Of a stretch of 40,303 nt of DNA, positions 31,702-40,303 are shown piece after piece; position 1 is the first letter of the stretch, and every line of letters begins with the position of its first letter. The DNA lies in the NCBI RefSeq assembly GCF_018678075.1, contig NZ_JAHHIR010000036.1, forward strand, positions 1 to 40,303. The letters run 5' to 3'. The notes under the pieces were generated by a model. It was not told the DNA's origin, searched no databases, and saw nothing but the letters and a program-made list of their open reading frames with translations. This stretch comes from Epibacterium ulvae (GTDB taxonomy: Bacteria; Pseudomonadota; Alphaproteobacteria; Rhodobacterales; Rhodobacteraceae). A program made the translations under genes and the position numbers.

Positions 31702-33930
31702 TCAAGGGGCAAAGGCCAGCGCCTGAAGTGCGCCAAGCAGGTTTTCACGTGTCAGCAGGTCAAACTGGAACTCGACACGGCTAGGCCCGGCGGGCACAGG
31801 AACCGCTCGGAACAGATCATCGTGTTTGTTCACCTGTACCGGCTGGCCATTCACCGTAGCGCTCCAACCGAAATAATGGAAGTCGCGCAGCACCAGGGTT
31901 CCGGCGGCCCCGGCCTCGACCTGCAACGCAATGTGTGTGTTTTCATAGGCCAGCACCGAGATCTCGCGATCCAGCGAAGCGCCCGCCTCGCTCAGGACAG
32001 CCACGCGGGGCAGCGCTCGGGTGTTTTCATAGAAATGAGCCGTGCGCCATTTATGTTTAGCGGTGCCAATCAGGGTGAAATGATCGCTGCCATATGCCGG
32101 GTCGATCTGATCCAGCGGTGCGCCACTGATCACGTAGCGCAGGCCCAGCTGGTCGGCCAATGGGCTGTCATAACTCGTCATCTGGTCGCCGAAATTGCGT
32201 CGCGAACTGGCATTGTTCTGCATTTCGGGCGCGATGTGCTGTTCAAACCCGGACAGGCGCAGCGGATTGTACCCCAACAGTCCCTGCGAGCGGATGACTT
32301 GCGGCAGGTTTTGAACCACAGGACCCAGCCCGATGATCTCGGTCCGCCACGGCACCCCGAGCGGGTCGGTCTGATCCAGCAAGGGCAGCATTTGCGCAAA
32401 GATCGGATGGTCCTCGGCCTGCTCCAGTACCTGATAGGCCTCGGGCGGACGGGCGTTGATGCGTGTGTTGGACGAATGATAGACCAAATCCGCAGCCACG
32501 ATCCCCACCAAGGCGACCAAGGCCAACTGCCCCTGTCGCCCGGCGCGCTGCGCCAGGATCATCGCCAGAATGCTGCCCGCAACCACCGCGGTGGGAACGA
32601 TCAGGCTGTTGGCGAAATCTGCCAGCCGGTCAAGGCTGAGCGCCAAGCCGAACATGGCCGCAAATAGCGCCACCAACGCCAGCACCACCGCGCTGATCAG
32701 CCACAGGCTTGGACGGGTCGCGCGCAAGGGCAGGCCCTGTTGGACCAACGCTCCGGTCAACAATGCCAGCGCAAAGCCAAAGATGAACAGCGCATCCGCC
32801 GGGCGGCGGAACAGATCAACGCCGGGAATAGCGTCGTAGAGCACCCGGAACACCGGAGTATAGCGACCAAGAGCATAGAACACGCAGAGGATGCAGGCGA
32901 TGGTGAAAAACCGCGCCTCGCCCCGAAGCATCTGGCGCTTGAGGATGCCGAGCCACATGACCACCACCAAAGGCACCATGCCGCAATACATGTGCAGCAT
33001 CCCGCGATGGACCTGCAGTCCCTTTTCACCCCAAATGTTGCTGGGTGGGCCCCAGTGCTTGCCCCCGTCTACACGCAAGGATCCGAAATACTCGGGCAGG
33101 ACAAAGGAAAACAGCGCCGCCGGATGCAGCGATTGCCAACTGGCTTGCAGATAGGAAAACTCGGGCCGGTTGCTGTCATGGGCCAGTTGCAGCAGCAAAA
33201 TCACCGGCACCGCAATCAGCACCAGCGCCAAGATGCCGCCGATGACAATGGGCAGGTGAACCCGTCGCAAGGCCTGCGCCCGTGGGTGTCTGAGATCGCT
33301 GACCACGGCGGCCAGCCAATAAATAAACAGCAGCCACGCCCCCAGATAGGCCACATGGTTGCGGTCAACCAGCAGCAGCGCCAATGCCACGCCAAAACCC
33401 AGGCCGCGCCACATTCCGCCATGGACCAGCACCGCCTTGAGCTGCCACAGAGCGACCGCCAGCCACATATAGCTGACTGTCATCAGCATATGTTCGAGCC
33501 GCAAGCTTGACGGGCCTGCCATCATGTAGGCCAGAGCGGCGATCAGAGAGGCTTCCCACCGCCAGTCGCTGACTTTACCAAAGGCGAAAATTGCAAAGGC
33601 ACCAACCAGCAGGTGCAGCAGATGCACCGCATCCACCAGATGCATGCTGGGCGCTGCACTGATCAGGGAAGGGATCCAAAAACTCGGGGTCCAGATCGCC
33701 GATTGCGGGTCCGCGATCATCGGGAAGCCGCCATAGTGATGCGGGCTCCAGCTGAAATCCTCGCCCGCGTGCCACGCCTCGGCAACGAAACGGATCATCG
33801 GATAGAAATGGTTCTTGGCATCATATGGGATGATCCGACCATCCAGAAACCAAGGCCAGCAGAATATCACCCAGACAGCGGTGATGGCCAGCAGACAACA
33901 GGCCGTAATACGTCGGTCGTTAGATAACAT
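31702..33930 (-). CDS. YfhO-like polytopic membrane protein, probable glycosyltransferase
   Basis: A 742-residue membrane protein with about a dozen hydrophobic segments in the first 490 residues and a soluble C-terminal domain. The N-terminal loop after the first helix carries GRIIPYDAKNHFYPMIRF, an acidic pattern seen in GT-C enzymes and YfhO proteins, then HHYGGFPMIADPQSAIW. C-terminal segments such as LRDFHYFGWSATVNGQPVQV match the YfhO tail. I infer transfer of a sugar from a polyprenyl-phosphate donor to an envelope glycan, the role of the third, variable gene in gtr cassettes. It is sandwiched between GtrB-like and GtrA-like genes. Confidence 0.75.
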   Translation of the reverse strand: MLSNDRRITACCLLAITAVWVIFCWPWFLDGRIIPYDAKNHFYPMIRFVAEAWHAGEDFSWSPHHYGGFPMIADPQSAIWTPSFWIPSLISAAPSMHLVDAVHLLHLLVGAFAIFAFGKVSDWRWEASLIAALAYMMAGPSSLRLEHMLMTVSYMWLAVALWQLKAVLVHGGMWRGLGFGVALALLLVDRNHVAYLGAWLLFIYWLAAVVSDLRHPRAQALRRVHLPIVIGGILALVLIAVPVILLLQLAHDSNRPEFSYLQASWQSLHPAALFSFVLPEYFGSLRVDGGKHWGPPSNIWGEKGLQVHRGMLHMYCGMVPLVVVMWLGILKRQMLRGEARFFTIACILCVFYALGRYTPVFRVLYDAIPGVDLFRRPADALFIFGFALALLTGALVQQGLPLRATRPSLWLISAVVLALVALFAAMFGLALSLDRLADFANSLIVPTAVVAGSILAMILAQRAGRQGQLALVALVGIVAADLVYHSSNTRINARPPEAYQVLEQAEDHPIFAQMLPLLDQTDPLGVPWRTEIIGLGPVVQNLPQVIRSQGLLGYNPLRLSGFEQHIAPEMQNNASSRRNFGDQMTSYDSPLADQLGLRYVISGAPLDQIDPAYGSDHFTLIGTAKHKWRTAHFYENTRALPRVAVLSEAGASLDREISVLAYENTHIALQVEAGAAGTLVLRDFHYFGWSATVNGQPVQVNKHDDLFRAVPVPAGPSRVEFQFDLLTRENLLGALQALAFAP

Positions 33931-33944
33931 GAAAGTTCTCAGAA

Positions 33945-34970
33945 TCAGGAGCGTAGGTGCTTGATATCAGCAATCTCAAGGTTTTGAGAACGGGTCTGAT
34001 CAAAGCCGTGTTTTGTGCTGATCAAATACAAGGGGCGTTGTTTGACCTCTTGCAAAACGCGGCCCATGTAGTCGCCGATGATGCCAAGCCCAAGCAGTTG
34101 AATGCCGGAAAAAAAGCACACGGCGACCATCAGCGAGGCATAGCCCGGCACATCAACCCCAAAGATCGCCGTTTTGGCAAGGATGAACCCGCCATAAGCA
34201 AAGGAAGGCACCGCAAGGGATAGCCCGATATAGGTCCAGATTTTCAGAGGCACTGTTGAGAACGACGTGATAGCCCCAAGCGCGAACATGTATAGGCGCA
34301 GAATGCTCCAGGCGGATTGGCCGTGCGCGCGCGGGGCGACTTCAAACGGGACAGCGACGCGTTTGAACCCAACCCAGGCATAGAGCCCTTTGGTGAACCG
34401 CTCGCGTTCAGGCAAAGACAACAGCGCGTCGACCACTTTGCGGTCCATCAGCAAAAAGTCCCCGAGGCCTTTCATCAGCTTCACATCGGAAACCGCGGCA
34501 AACAGTTTGTAAAAGCTGCGGGTCATAAAGCTGCGGGCGGCGCCTTCGCCGTCTCGGGATGTGCGCTGACCGTAAACAAGTTCGGCCCCGTTTTTCCATT
34601 CGGTATAAAAGGTGCGAATGATTTCGGGGGGATGCTGCAGGTCCGCATCAATCTGGATCACCGCCTGCCCCGAGGCATGGGCCAGCCCTGCGTTCAGGGC
34701 CGCCTCTTTGCCAAAGTTCCGGCTTAGAACAAGACATTTGATCCGGTCGTTTTGCTCTGCGGCTTCGATGATACGCATGGCCGTGGCGTCGCGACTGCCG
34801 TCGTCGATCAGAATGATCTCGTATTGGGGTTCGATCCCGCTGACCACTTGCACAAGCCTGTTCAACAGCTCATCCACGTTGTCCGCTTCGTTATACATTG
34901 GGACAATGATCGACAGAACCGGGGGGGTGACCGACGGGCCGAACCGGGAAGTATCAGAACTGAAAGACAT
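33945..34970 (-). CDS. GtrB-like family 2 glycosyltransferase
   Basis: A 341-residue GT2 enzyme of the dolichol-phosphate-mannose-synthase / GtrB type. The GT-A domain shows LSIIVPMYNEADNVDELL, IILIDDGSRDAT, CLVLSRNFGKEAALNAGLAH and the metal-binding IQIDADLQHPPE. Two hydrophobic segments follow near residues 232-290 (TYIGLSLAVPSFAYGGFIL and YASLMVAVCFFSGIQLLGLG). It is expected to load a sugar onto undecaprenyl phosphate at the inner membrane. It is the first gene of the set, 14 bases before the YfhO-like gene, and is divergent from the deacetylase gene. Confidence 0.9.
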   Translation of the reverse strand: MSFSSDTSRFGPSVTPPVLSIIVPMYNEADNVDELLNRLVQVVSGIEPQYEIILIDDGSRDATAMRIIEAAEQNDRIKCLVLSRNFGKEAALNAGLAHASGQAVIQIDADLQHPPEIIRTFYTEWKNGAELVYGQRTSRDGEGAARSFMTRSFYKLFAAVSDVKLMKGLGDFLLMDRKVVDALLSLPERERFTKGLYAWVGFKRVAVPFEVAPRAHGQSAWSILRLYMFALGAITSFSTVPLKIWTYIGLSLAVPSFAYGGFILAKTAIFGVDVPGYASLMVAVCFFSGIQLLGLGIIGDYMGRVLQEVKQRPLYLISTKHGFDQTRSQNLEIADIKHLRS

Positions 34971-35109
34971 TGGTATCCCCGGTTAAACGCAAATGATGGC
35001 ATCTTGGAATGCCTGTGCTTTGCGAATAAAGGATGGCACTTACAAAGTCGAACGGCGGGCGCTCAAGCTCTCTGAACATCACGTGACAATAACCGGGGAA
35101 AACGTAACA

Positions 35110-35982
35110 ATGATGCATTTCACGCTGTGTGCGGATGATTTCGGACTGCATCAGGGCACGGATGACGGGATTATCGAACTTATTCAGGCCGGACGCTTGA
35201 ATGCCGTCAGTTGTATGAGCGTCGGCAGCACGCTGAATCAAAACGCTGGTAGATTGCTGCAGGCTGCGACCGATGGCCGGGTAAAGATTGGGCTACATCT
35301 GACATTTACGGAATACGCTCCCGTGGGCCTTATGCCGCATCTGGCACCCGACGGGGTTTTGCCCTCGATCGGCACATTGATCCAACAGGCCCATATGCGC
35401 AAGCTGCGCAAGCTGCGCAAGGAAGAGATATCCGAGCAGATCGCACGGCAGTTGCGGGTCTTTACGGAAACCTTCGGCAGGTTTCCCGATTTTATTGATG
35501 GTCATCAACATGCGCATATATTGCCCGTCATTCGCGACGCGGTGATCGCTACCGTGTTGTCCATGCCGCGCGGTGTTTGGGTTCGCTCTTGTGACCTGCC
35601 CTTACCCCAGGTTCTAAGCTTGGGGGTTGCGACGCGACGTGCTGTCGTCATTTCAACCCTTGCTCGGCAGCTAAAGCGGGCGCTGTTGCGCCACCGCGTG
35701 CCCACCAACGCGGTGTTTTACGGCGTGAACGACTTTGATCCGGATCAGGATTTTGGCGATATGATGCGGATCTGGCTGGATGCGGCGCGCACATCAAGAA
35801 AACCGGCGCTGATCATGTGCCATCCAGGGTATCCGAAGACCACAGATGTTTGGGACCCGATTGCCGCTCGTAGACCAGATGAGCTGTCGTATCTTGCTTC
35901 AGAACAGTTTGGACAGGACATGGTCGCGCGCGATTTGACCTTGGTGGCGCAGTCCGATGCGACAGACGCTCAAAAGGCGTAA
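35110..35982 (+). CDS. ChbG/YdjC-like carbohydrate deacetylase
   Basis: A 290-residue protein of the YdjC/ChbG/HpnK family, which removes N-acetyl groups from amino sugars. Metal and catalytic motifs are present: TLCADDFGLH, KIGLHLTFTE, DFIDGHQHAHILP and LIMCHPGYP. ATG 35110 or 35113 fits because the ADDFG motif then lies close to the N-terminus; longer readings have no family similarity. In this setting it probably modifies a surface glycan or a lipid-linked sugar. Its last 13 bases overlap the end of the converging glycoamylase-like gene. Confidence 0.85.
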   Translation: MMHFTLCADDFGLHQGTDDGIIELIQAGRLNAVSCMSVGSTLNQNAGRLLQAATDGRVKIGLHLTFTEYAPVGLMPHLAPDGVLPSIGTLIQQAHMRKLRKLRKEEISEQIARQLRVFTETFGRFPDFIDGHQHAHILPVIRDAVIATVLSMPRGVWVRSCDLPLPQVLSLGVATRRAVVISTLARQLKRALLRHRVPTNAVFYGVNDFDPDQDFGDMMRIWLDAARTSRKPALIMCHPGYPKTTDVWDPIAARRPDELSYLASEQFGQDMVARDLTLVAQSDATDAQKA

Positions 35983-37283
35983 TCCTGAAAAAACGCAAGT
36001 CCGACATCCGGGTGGGCGGTCGCAAGCCCCAACATCCAGGTCGAAAAATCGATCGCCTCAAGCCGTTTGACTTGCAGACTGGGATCCTTGACGGAACATC
36101 TCCACATGAATTCAAAATCGTCATGTTCGTAACGACAAGCACCGGTATCCCACAGCGCCTTCAGCTCGGCCAGAATAGTCTGTGTACCGTCGGTCATGTC
36201 CACAGGTAGAAACCCTGCCATGATCGCGGGCGATGCCGTTTCATTGGGGTTCTCTCCCAGTCGCGCCACCCCGTAGCTGTATTTTTCAATGCGGTCATGT
36301 TGATCAAAGACAATCTCGGATCCGGCACCCAGCCCCCACAAGCCTGCCGGTGTTCCATTGCTTTCAAACCAGTGGCGGTCGGCCTTTTTAAGCTCGCGCA
36401 GTTCTTCCAGAAAGGCTGGATCGCGCGCGTAATCGCCACACAGGTAGAACGCGAATTGATGGGTGAAATGGGACGGCACATTGCCGCTGGGCTTTCCCAG
36501 AAGGGTGAAGTTTTCGTGTTTTGGCATTGGGAGGTTTTCGACATCGTCGAAGTGGCTGTGCCAGAACACTGTTGCATCGCCTTCATTGCGTGTCAGGTTT
36601 TCGTACCGGGCCGCCATACAGGGCAAAAGGGCGTATTCATCAAATGCGATAGTCGCCACGTTCTCGGTTGGGCGCTCGTCATCCGCGCCATAAAACACAA
36701 GGTGGATCGAGCCCCGTTGCGGGTCCCGGATTGCAGTTGTCCAATCGATCGACATCACCAATTGTTGCGCCAGAAGGGCCGCCTGTGGCGTTGGGGTATT
36801 GTCGCGTTCGGCTCGGTCGATCAGATAATTCCCAAGGATCGCCGCGCCTGCGCTGAGGATCGCTGTATCAATGGTCGAATACTTTTCTTTACTGCCCTTT
36901 GGCACAGCGCCTGTATTGACGTTGAACCAATGGCGGTACCAGCCATTGACAGATCGTCTGACCGCAAAATCGGTATCAGTGTTCAGACCCAGCAGATGCT
37001 GCAGCGTGATCTCAGCCTTGGCTTCGGCGTCCTGTATCAGCCCAGTCGCATCCCCGATAGCCAGGCTGATCAGCCCCATGCCACTGGCCGCAATAGACGA
37101 TAAAGATGATCCGCTCCTGCCGTCCAATCGGATCGAATCCAAATACTGCCCGGTTTCGTCATTGCGAAACTCCTGATCGAACAGCAAGACAGCGTCTTTC
37201 AAACGTTCAGCGGCAAAAGCATCAAGCTCATCCGCCCGAACCGGAGCCGCCACAATCAGCGCACAGAAAAGAAAGCGAAGCAT
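35970..37283 (-). CDS. Exported glycoamylase-like (GH144-type) protein
   Basis: A 437-residue protein with a signal peptide (MLRFLFCALIVAAPVRA). The alpha/alpha-barrel signature of glycoamylase-domain proteins is visible: SSLSSIAASGMGLISLAIGD, YRHWFNVNTG, STIDTAILSAGAAILGNYL and HQFAFYLCGDYARDPAFL. Related enzymes cleave beta-glucans such as beta-1,2-glucan in the periplasm or outside the cell. Its position next to deacetylase and Gtr-type genes suggests trimming of an envelope polysaccharide. Substrate and exact family membership were assigned by eye only. Confidence 0.6.
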   Translation of the reverse strand: MLRFLFCALIVAAPVRADELDAFAAERLKDAVLLFDQEFRNDETGQYLDSIRLDGRSGSSLSSIAASGMGLISLAIGDATGLIQDAEAKAEITLQHLLGLNTDTDFAVRRSVNGWYRHWFNVNTGAVPKGSKEKYSTIDTAILSAGAAILGNYLIDRAERDNTPTPQAALLAQQLVMSIDWTTAIRDPQRGSIHLVFYGADDERPTENVATIAFDEYALLPCMAARYENLTRNEGDATVFWHSHFDDVENLPMPKHENFTLLGKPSGNVPSHFTHQFAFYLCGDYARDPAFLEELRELKKADRHWFESNGTPAGLWGLGAGSEIVFDQHDRIEKYSYGVARLGENPNETASPAIMAGFLPVDMTDGTQTILAELKALWDTGACRYEHDDFEFMWRCSVKDPSLQVKRLEAIDFSTWMLGLATAHPDVGLAFFQDYAF

Positions 37284-37384
37284 GGGGACCTCTTATCAAC
37301 AGATTGAAAATTTTGGTATTCGCAGGGCGTCAGATTGGCACCACACAAACTGGTGTGCACATGTAAATGTGAGAATTGCGTGAA

Positions 37385-37522
37385 CTACCGTGTGCGCGTC
37401 GCTACCTGTCTGGAAGCGATCTTATGCTTGGTCGCAATCTCTTGCTCCGTCTTGTCGCCATGAAGCGCCTCAAGCGCTACCGTGGCCTTAGACTTGTCCG
37501 AAAAACGGCGTTTCTTCGTCAT
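37385..37522 (-). pseudogene. IS3-family transposase OrfA stub
   Basis: From ATG 37522 the minus strand reads MTKKRRFSDKSKATVALEAL, then HGDKTEQEIATKHKIASRQV, the N-terminal helix-turn-helix of IS3/IS407-type OrfA. Similarity stops after about 45 codons. DNA upstream carries a GTCCAG-TTTTG-CTGGAC hairpin (37565-37581), possibly part of an element end. It marks the right side of the polysaccharide island, opposite the OrfB remnant at 30363-30914. Confidence 0.8.
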
Positions 37523-37696
37523 TTGTGTATCCTGTCGTCATTGTCGGATACATCTTGGCGGCCTGTCCAGTTTTGCTGGACCACGCCTTCGTTGCACAAA
37601 TCGGGTGAGTGGCAGCCTGCGCTAATGGTATGAACTGCCTTCCTGCCAAACCGCAGCTATTGTTGCGGGCATCGGTGGAGAGATAGGAGCATTCTG

Positions 37697-38761
37697 ATGG
37701 ATGTCGAAGTATTGGGCATTGATCTGGGTAAGACCGTTTGCAGCCTTGAGGGATTGGACGCAACAGGCGCGGTCGTGTACCGCAAGCGCCTTCAACGGCA
37801 CCGGTTGCTGGACTTTCTGGAAGGTTTGGATCCCTGCATTGTTGCGATGGAGGCTTGCGGCGGCGCGCATCACATTGGTCGTTTTTGCCTTCAACACGGT
37901 CATGAGTCTCGACTGATGTCGCCGCTTTATGTCCGGCCCTATGGTAATAAGAACCCTTTGAACTTCACACTGTCGGAATGGCAGCAAGCCAAACGCCACG
38001 GATACGATCCGCGTGAAATCAAACAATTCTTCCGCGACGCTTGGGAACGCAGCGATGGCCTGAAAGGATTTCGCACAGCCTTGGAAGATCGCGGCTTTCA
38101 TCTGGCCCAAGGTGACAGACGCGGATTTGTTGCACTGGATTTGCAAGGAAAACCCTATTCCATCAGCAAATGGACAGGTGTTCGGGTCAAAGACTTGAAA
38201 GCCAAATTAGGCGACCCCACTGCCCTTCCCGCTGTATCAAAGGTTGAACAAAACATACGTCAGCGCATGGCGGATCAGGTGAAGACCTATATTCGTGAAG
38301 TTAAATCCCGTCATCACGAGGAAATGTCGCCGTTTGTTGAAGCCCGCGCGGCCATGATTGCTGCACAACGTGCTGAACGCAAACATCTGAAGGATAAACA
38401 AGACGAGCGATGGACACAGGAATTAAAGACCCGTTCAGATCGCCTAAACAAAGGCTTGAGGGGGATTTTTGATCGACTGACTGGCAAATCTGCCAAGATC
38501 AAACAGCAAAATGAACGCGAAGCTGTTGCCTGCGCCAAACGCGATCAGGCACAACGCGACGACCTGATCACAGCGCAGATCAATGACCGCCGAGACCTGC
38601 AAAAAAGCGTACGATCCGTGAAGGCTAAACATAGGCAAGATCGCAAGCTTCTTGCCAAAACAATTGCGGATTATCTGCGACGAACACCTATCGATGCGGA
38701 GCGCGAAAAGACCGCTTCGCGATCACGCAAGCGATCTCGTGGGATGGATCTATCGCCCTGA
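37697..38761 (+). CDS. Chimeric frame: IS110 transposase N-terminus fused to relaxase C-terminus
   Basis: A 354-residue frame from two families. Residues 1-82 are the start of an IS110/IS1111 DEDD transposase (GIDLGK with Asp9, VAMEACGG with Glu52, SRLMSPLYVRPY). From about residue 83, near base 37943, it changes to the C-terminal region of a VirD2/MobA-type relaxase: LNFTLSEWQQAKRHGYDPRE, FRDAW, RGFHLAQGDRRGFVALDLQG and GVRVKDLKAKLGDP, then a long Lys/Arg/Glu/Gln-rich helical tail (about 195-350). The relaxase catalytic tyrosine and histidine domain is absent. AGGAG precedes the ATG, so it may be expressed. An element-end insertion or deletion joining the two in frame is the likely origin. 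Confidence 0.75.
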   Translation: MDVEVLGIDLGKTVCSLEGLDATGAVVYRKRLQRHRLLDFLEGLDPCIVAMEACGGAHHIGRFCLQHGHESRLMSPLYVRPYGNKNPLNFTLSEWQQAKRHGYDPREIKQFFRDAWERSDGLKGFRTALEDRGFHLAQGDRRGFVALDLQGKPYSISKWTGVRVKDLKAKLGDPTALPAVSKVEQNIRQRMADQVKTYIREVKSRHHEEMSPFVEARAAMIAAQRAERKHLKDKQDERWTQELKTRSDRLNKGLRGIFDRLTGKSAKIKQQNEREAVACAKRDQAQRDDLITAQINDRRDLQKSVRSVKAKHRQDRKLLAKTIADYLRRTPIDAEREKTASRSRKRSRGMDLSP

Positions 38762-38849
38762 TCACACAGGAGTTTACCCGGAATTACCGCGCTATTACCC
38801 ACGAGAATCATGCGCGTAATGTTTGATGTGAGAGACACTTTCAACTCTG

Positions 38850-39680
38850 ATGAGGAGAAGTGTCTTGAAACACTCACCTATCTATTCACCGCAGTGCATC
38901 GCCATCGTGCTTTTGGCCACACTGCTTTGTATCTGGCTTCCAGATGCCGCACTGGCGGATCTGGTTTGGCACAATGGTCGCTGGATCGATGAACGCTCCT
39001 TGCGCAATGCCAATGGGTTTTCCTTGGAAACGATTATGTCGCTCTCTCGCATTGCGGTCATGGGCGGCGCTACCCTACTCGGCTTTGTGATTGGCTGGTT
39101 CTTCTCACCCGAAGCAAAAGAGCTTCGCCGCGCCATCCTAGGCCTTCTCGCCGTTTTGGCCGGGCTTTACATTCTGATGGTCGATGATGCCGTGAGCTGG
39201 AGCATGGCCTTTTTGATTGGCCTGTGCGGCTTTTGTTGGGGCATCGGGTATTGGCTTGGGCGTGGTCTGCAAGGGCTGATGAAACCGCCCTCAACGTTCG
39301 GCTCCGCCAAATGGGCGAATGGCGATCATCTGAATGAGAAAAACCTCTTTGATGGCGAAGGCATCTTCTTGGGCAAGTTTCGCGTTGGTGAAACCTTGTG
39401 GGATGTCATCTACAAAGGGGATCGACATCTCTTCACCTATGCTCCTACACGTGGCGGCAAAGGTGTCTCACAGATCATTCCAAACCTGCTGCGTTATCTG
39501 GGATCTGTTTTGGCAATCGATCCCAAAAGCGAAAACCTGCAAGTGACCGCAAAGGCGCGCATCGAAATGGGGCAAGAGGTTTACGCGATTGATCCATGGA
39601 ATATTGGCGCGGCCAAAGTTGGTGTAATCGGCGGAGCAATACTCGGCCACGGTAGCGGCGGCGTTGTGCACTCCCCCTGA
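38850..39680 (+). pseudogene. VirD4/TraG-type coupling protein, N-terminal fragment
   Basis: The first about 250 residues of a type IV secretion coupling ATPase: membrane segments near 12-30, 65-85, 97-112 and 117-135, then FGSAKWANGDHL, the P-loop region YAPTRGGKGVSQIIPNLL, VLAIDPKSENL and EVYAIDPWNI. It breaks off soon after, near base 39600-39660, and the DNA then belongs to something else, so Walker B and the all-alpha domain are missing. The start could be ATG 38850 or TTG 38865; GAGGAG at 38852-38857 favours the latter. It directly follows the relaxase-derived frame, as in conjugative transfer regions. Confidence 0.8.
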
Positions 39681-40168
39681 TAGAATTGATATGCGAGGGC
39701 ATAGCCGGACTGCACCGCATCCTGCTCAAAATAGAAGCCTTGCTCTGGCCTGATATGGATGACGTCATCAGGTCTGTTTACCTTTCGTTTCACCAACTCG
39801 AGGGCCTGATCTTCCAATATGACGCGTAGACGCTCTTTGTGGGCGCTCTTCTCAATATATGCCCCTACATCCCTGATCAGGCGTCTGGGGAATAGCGCGG
39901 CATCATGCATCTGGGCGTGGTGGTAATGATGCTCTGCAAAATATTTATAAAGCCTCTGGCACTTGTCACGCGCCAGTTTGCCATTACGAATATTGGCAAA
40001 ATCTCCCCATTCAGGATCGCCAGTGATTCCCAAGGCTTTGTTCAAAAACCGCTCAATCGTCAGAGGCGTTGTTGTGGCAACGGATTTCGCAACCTTGAAG
40101 AGGGCTTTGCGCTGCTCCGTTGTTGCGTATGACCAATCGATGAACATAGTGAATTCGTCCCTATTCAA
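39581..40168 (-). CDS. Unrecognised protein, probably a fragment truncated at both ends
   Basis: The frame reads TMFIDWSYATTEQRKALFKV, LTIERFLNKALGITGDPEWG, KCQRLYKYFAEHHYHHAQMH and IHIRPEQGFYFEQDAVQSGY. I do not recognise a family. The first codon of the listed span is TTG; the frame stays open upstream to about 40243 with a cysteine-rich stretch (DDGHCAENTYACDCEAY) but no ATG or GTG. The last 30 or so codons run back into the coupling-protein fragment on the other strand, so the C-terminus has been replaced. Probably a relic of a rearranged mobile region. Confidence 0.35.
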   Translation of the reverse strand: MNRDEFTMFIDWSYATTEQRKALFKVAKSVATTTPLTIERFLNKALGITGDPEWGDFANIRNGKLARDKCQRLYKYFAEHHYHHAQMHDAALFPRRLIRDVGAYIEKSAHKERLRVILEDQALELVKRKVNRPDDVIHIRPEQGFYFEQDAVQSGYALAYQFYQGECTTPPLPWPSIAPPITPTLAAPIFHGSIA

Positions 40169-40303
40169 ATACGCTTCGCAGTCACATGCATAGGTATTTT
40201 CTGCACAGTGTCCGTCGTCAGGGTTTTTGGAACCAATGGCAGCTTAAACTAAGAGAGTATCTGGCTCATCTGGTTGGTTGCATTATGCGGCACGCTGGCG
40301 GTG

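Noticed and set aside
38762-38849. Imperfect inverted repeat ATTACCGCGC / GCGCGTAAT before the coupling-protein fragment
   Set aside because: One base is bulged and there is no promoter or T-tract context; it could be an old regulatory site, but the support is weak.
1-40303. CRISPR array, tRNA or rRNA genes
   Set aside because: No regularly spaced direct repeats, no tRNA-like cloverleaf with a GGTTCGAATCC-type arm and no rRNA sequence were noticed on either strand.

Overview
The window looks like a chromosomal stretch of a Roseobacter-group Rhodobacteraceae (Alphaproteobacteria). The pointers are protein similarity to that group, high-GC third positions in the core genes, the complete aerobic (cob-type) corrin route, and an alphaproteobacterial SOS box (GAAC-N7-GAAC). 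Both ends are built from insertion-sequence and conjugation-gene debris, and the middle is orderly housekeeping and metabolic DNA. All family assignments were made by eye from the sequence; no searches were run.

Layout. (1) 1-1375: the first codons of an IS110-type transposase, a complete two-frame IS5/IS427-type element, then a gene-free strip with hairpins. (2) 1376-5107: a Tas-like aldo/keto reductase, a stand-alone SOS-boxed ImuA-like gene and metG. (3) 5128-10516: an iron-linked operon of hemP, imelysin, a di-haem DUF1111 oxidoreductase, a second imelysin-like protein and a Tat-exported DUF1513 protein, behind two operator-like palindromes and interrupted by strong hairpins. (4) 10629-26599: the cobalamin locus. 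It has cobO in reverse, a cobalamin riboswitch, DUF1636-cobW-cobN-cobG-cobH-cobI-cobJ, cobK in antisense, cobL-cobE-cobM-cobB-cobA, a second cobalamin riboswitch, a CbiM-type permease and cobF. Together these cover uroporphyrinogen III to hydrogenobyrinic acid a,c-diamide, the large cobaltochelatase subunit and the adenosyltransferase. cobS, cobT, cobQ, cobD/C and cobP/U/V are not here.

(5) 26596-29563: a four-gene reverse-strand operon read as RHH protein, CHAD protein, ParA ATPase, CYTH protein. CHAD and CYTH are polyphosphate-linked domains, while ParA plus a small ribbon-helix-helix protein is the usual make-up of a partition system. I propose this as a candidate polyphosphate-granule positioning or inheritance cassette. 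It is the strongest candidate for an undescribed system in the window. (6) 29651-30914: debris, namely a truncated and frameshifted pqqE end and an IS3 orfB remnant. (7) 31302-37283: a surface-polysaccharide island (GtrA, YfhO-like, GtrB-like glycosyltransferase, ChbG/YdjC-like deacetylase, exported glycoamylase-like protein), bracketed by IS3 remnants. (8) 37385-40303: an IS3 orfA stub, an in-frame fusion of an IS110 transposase N-terminus to a relaxase C-terminus, a truncated VirD4/TraG coupling protein and an unrecognised fragment. These are relics of a mobilisable element.

No tRNA, rRNA or CRISPR array was seen.
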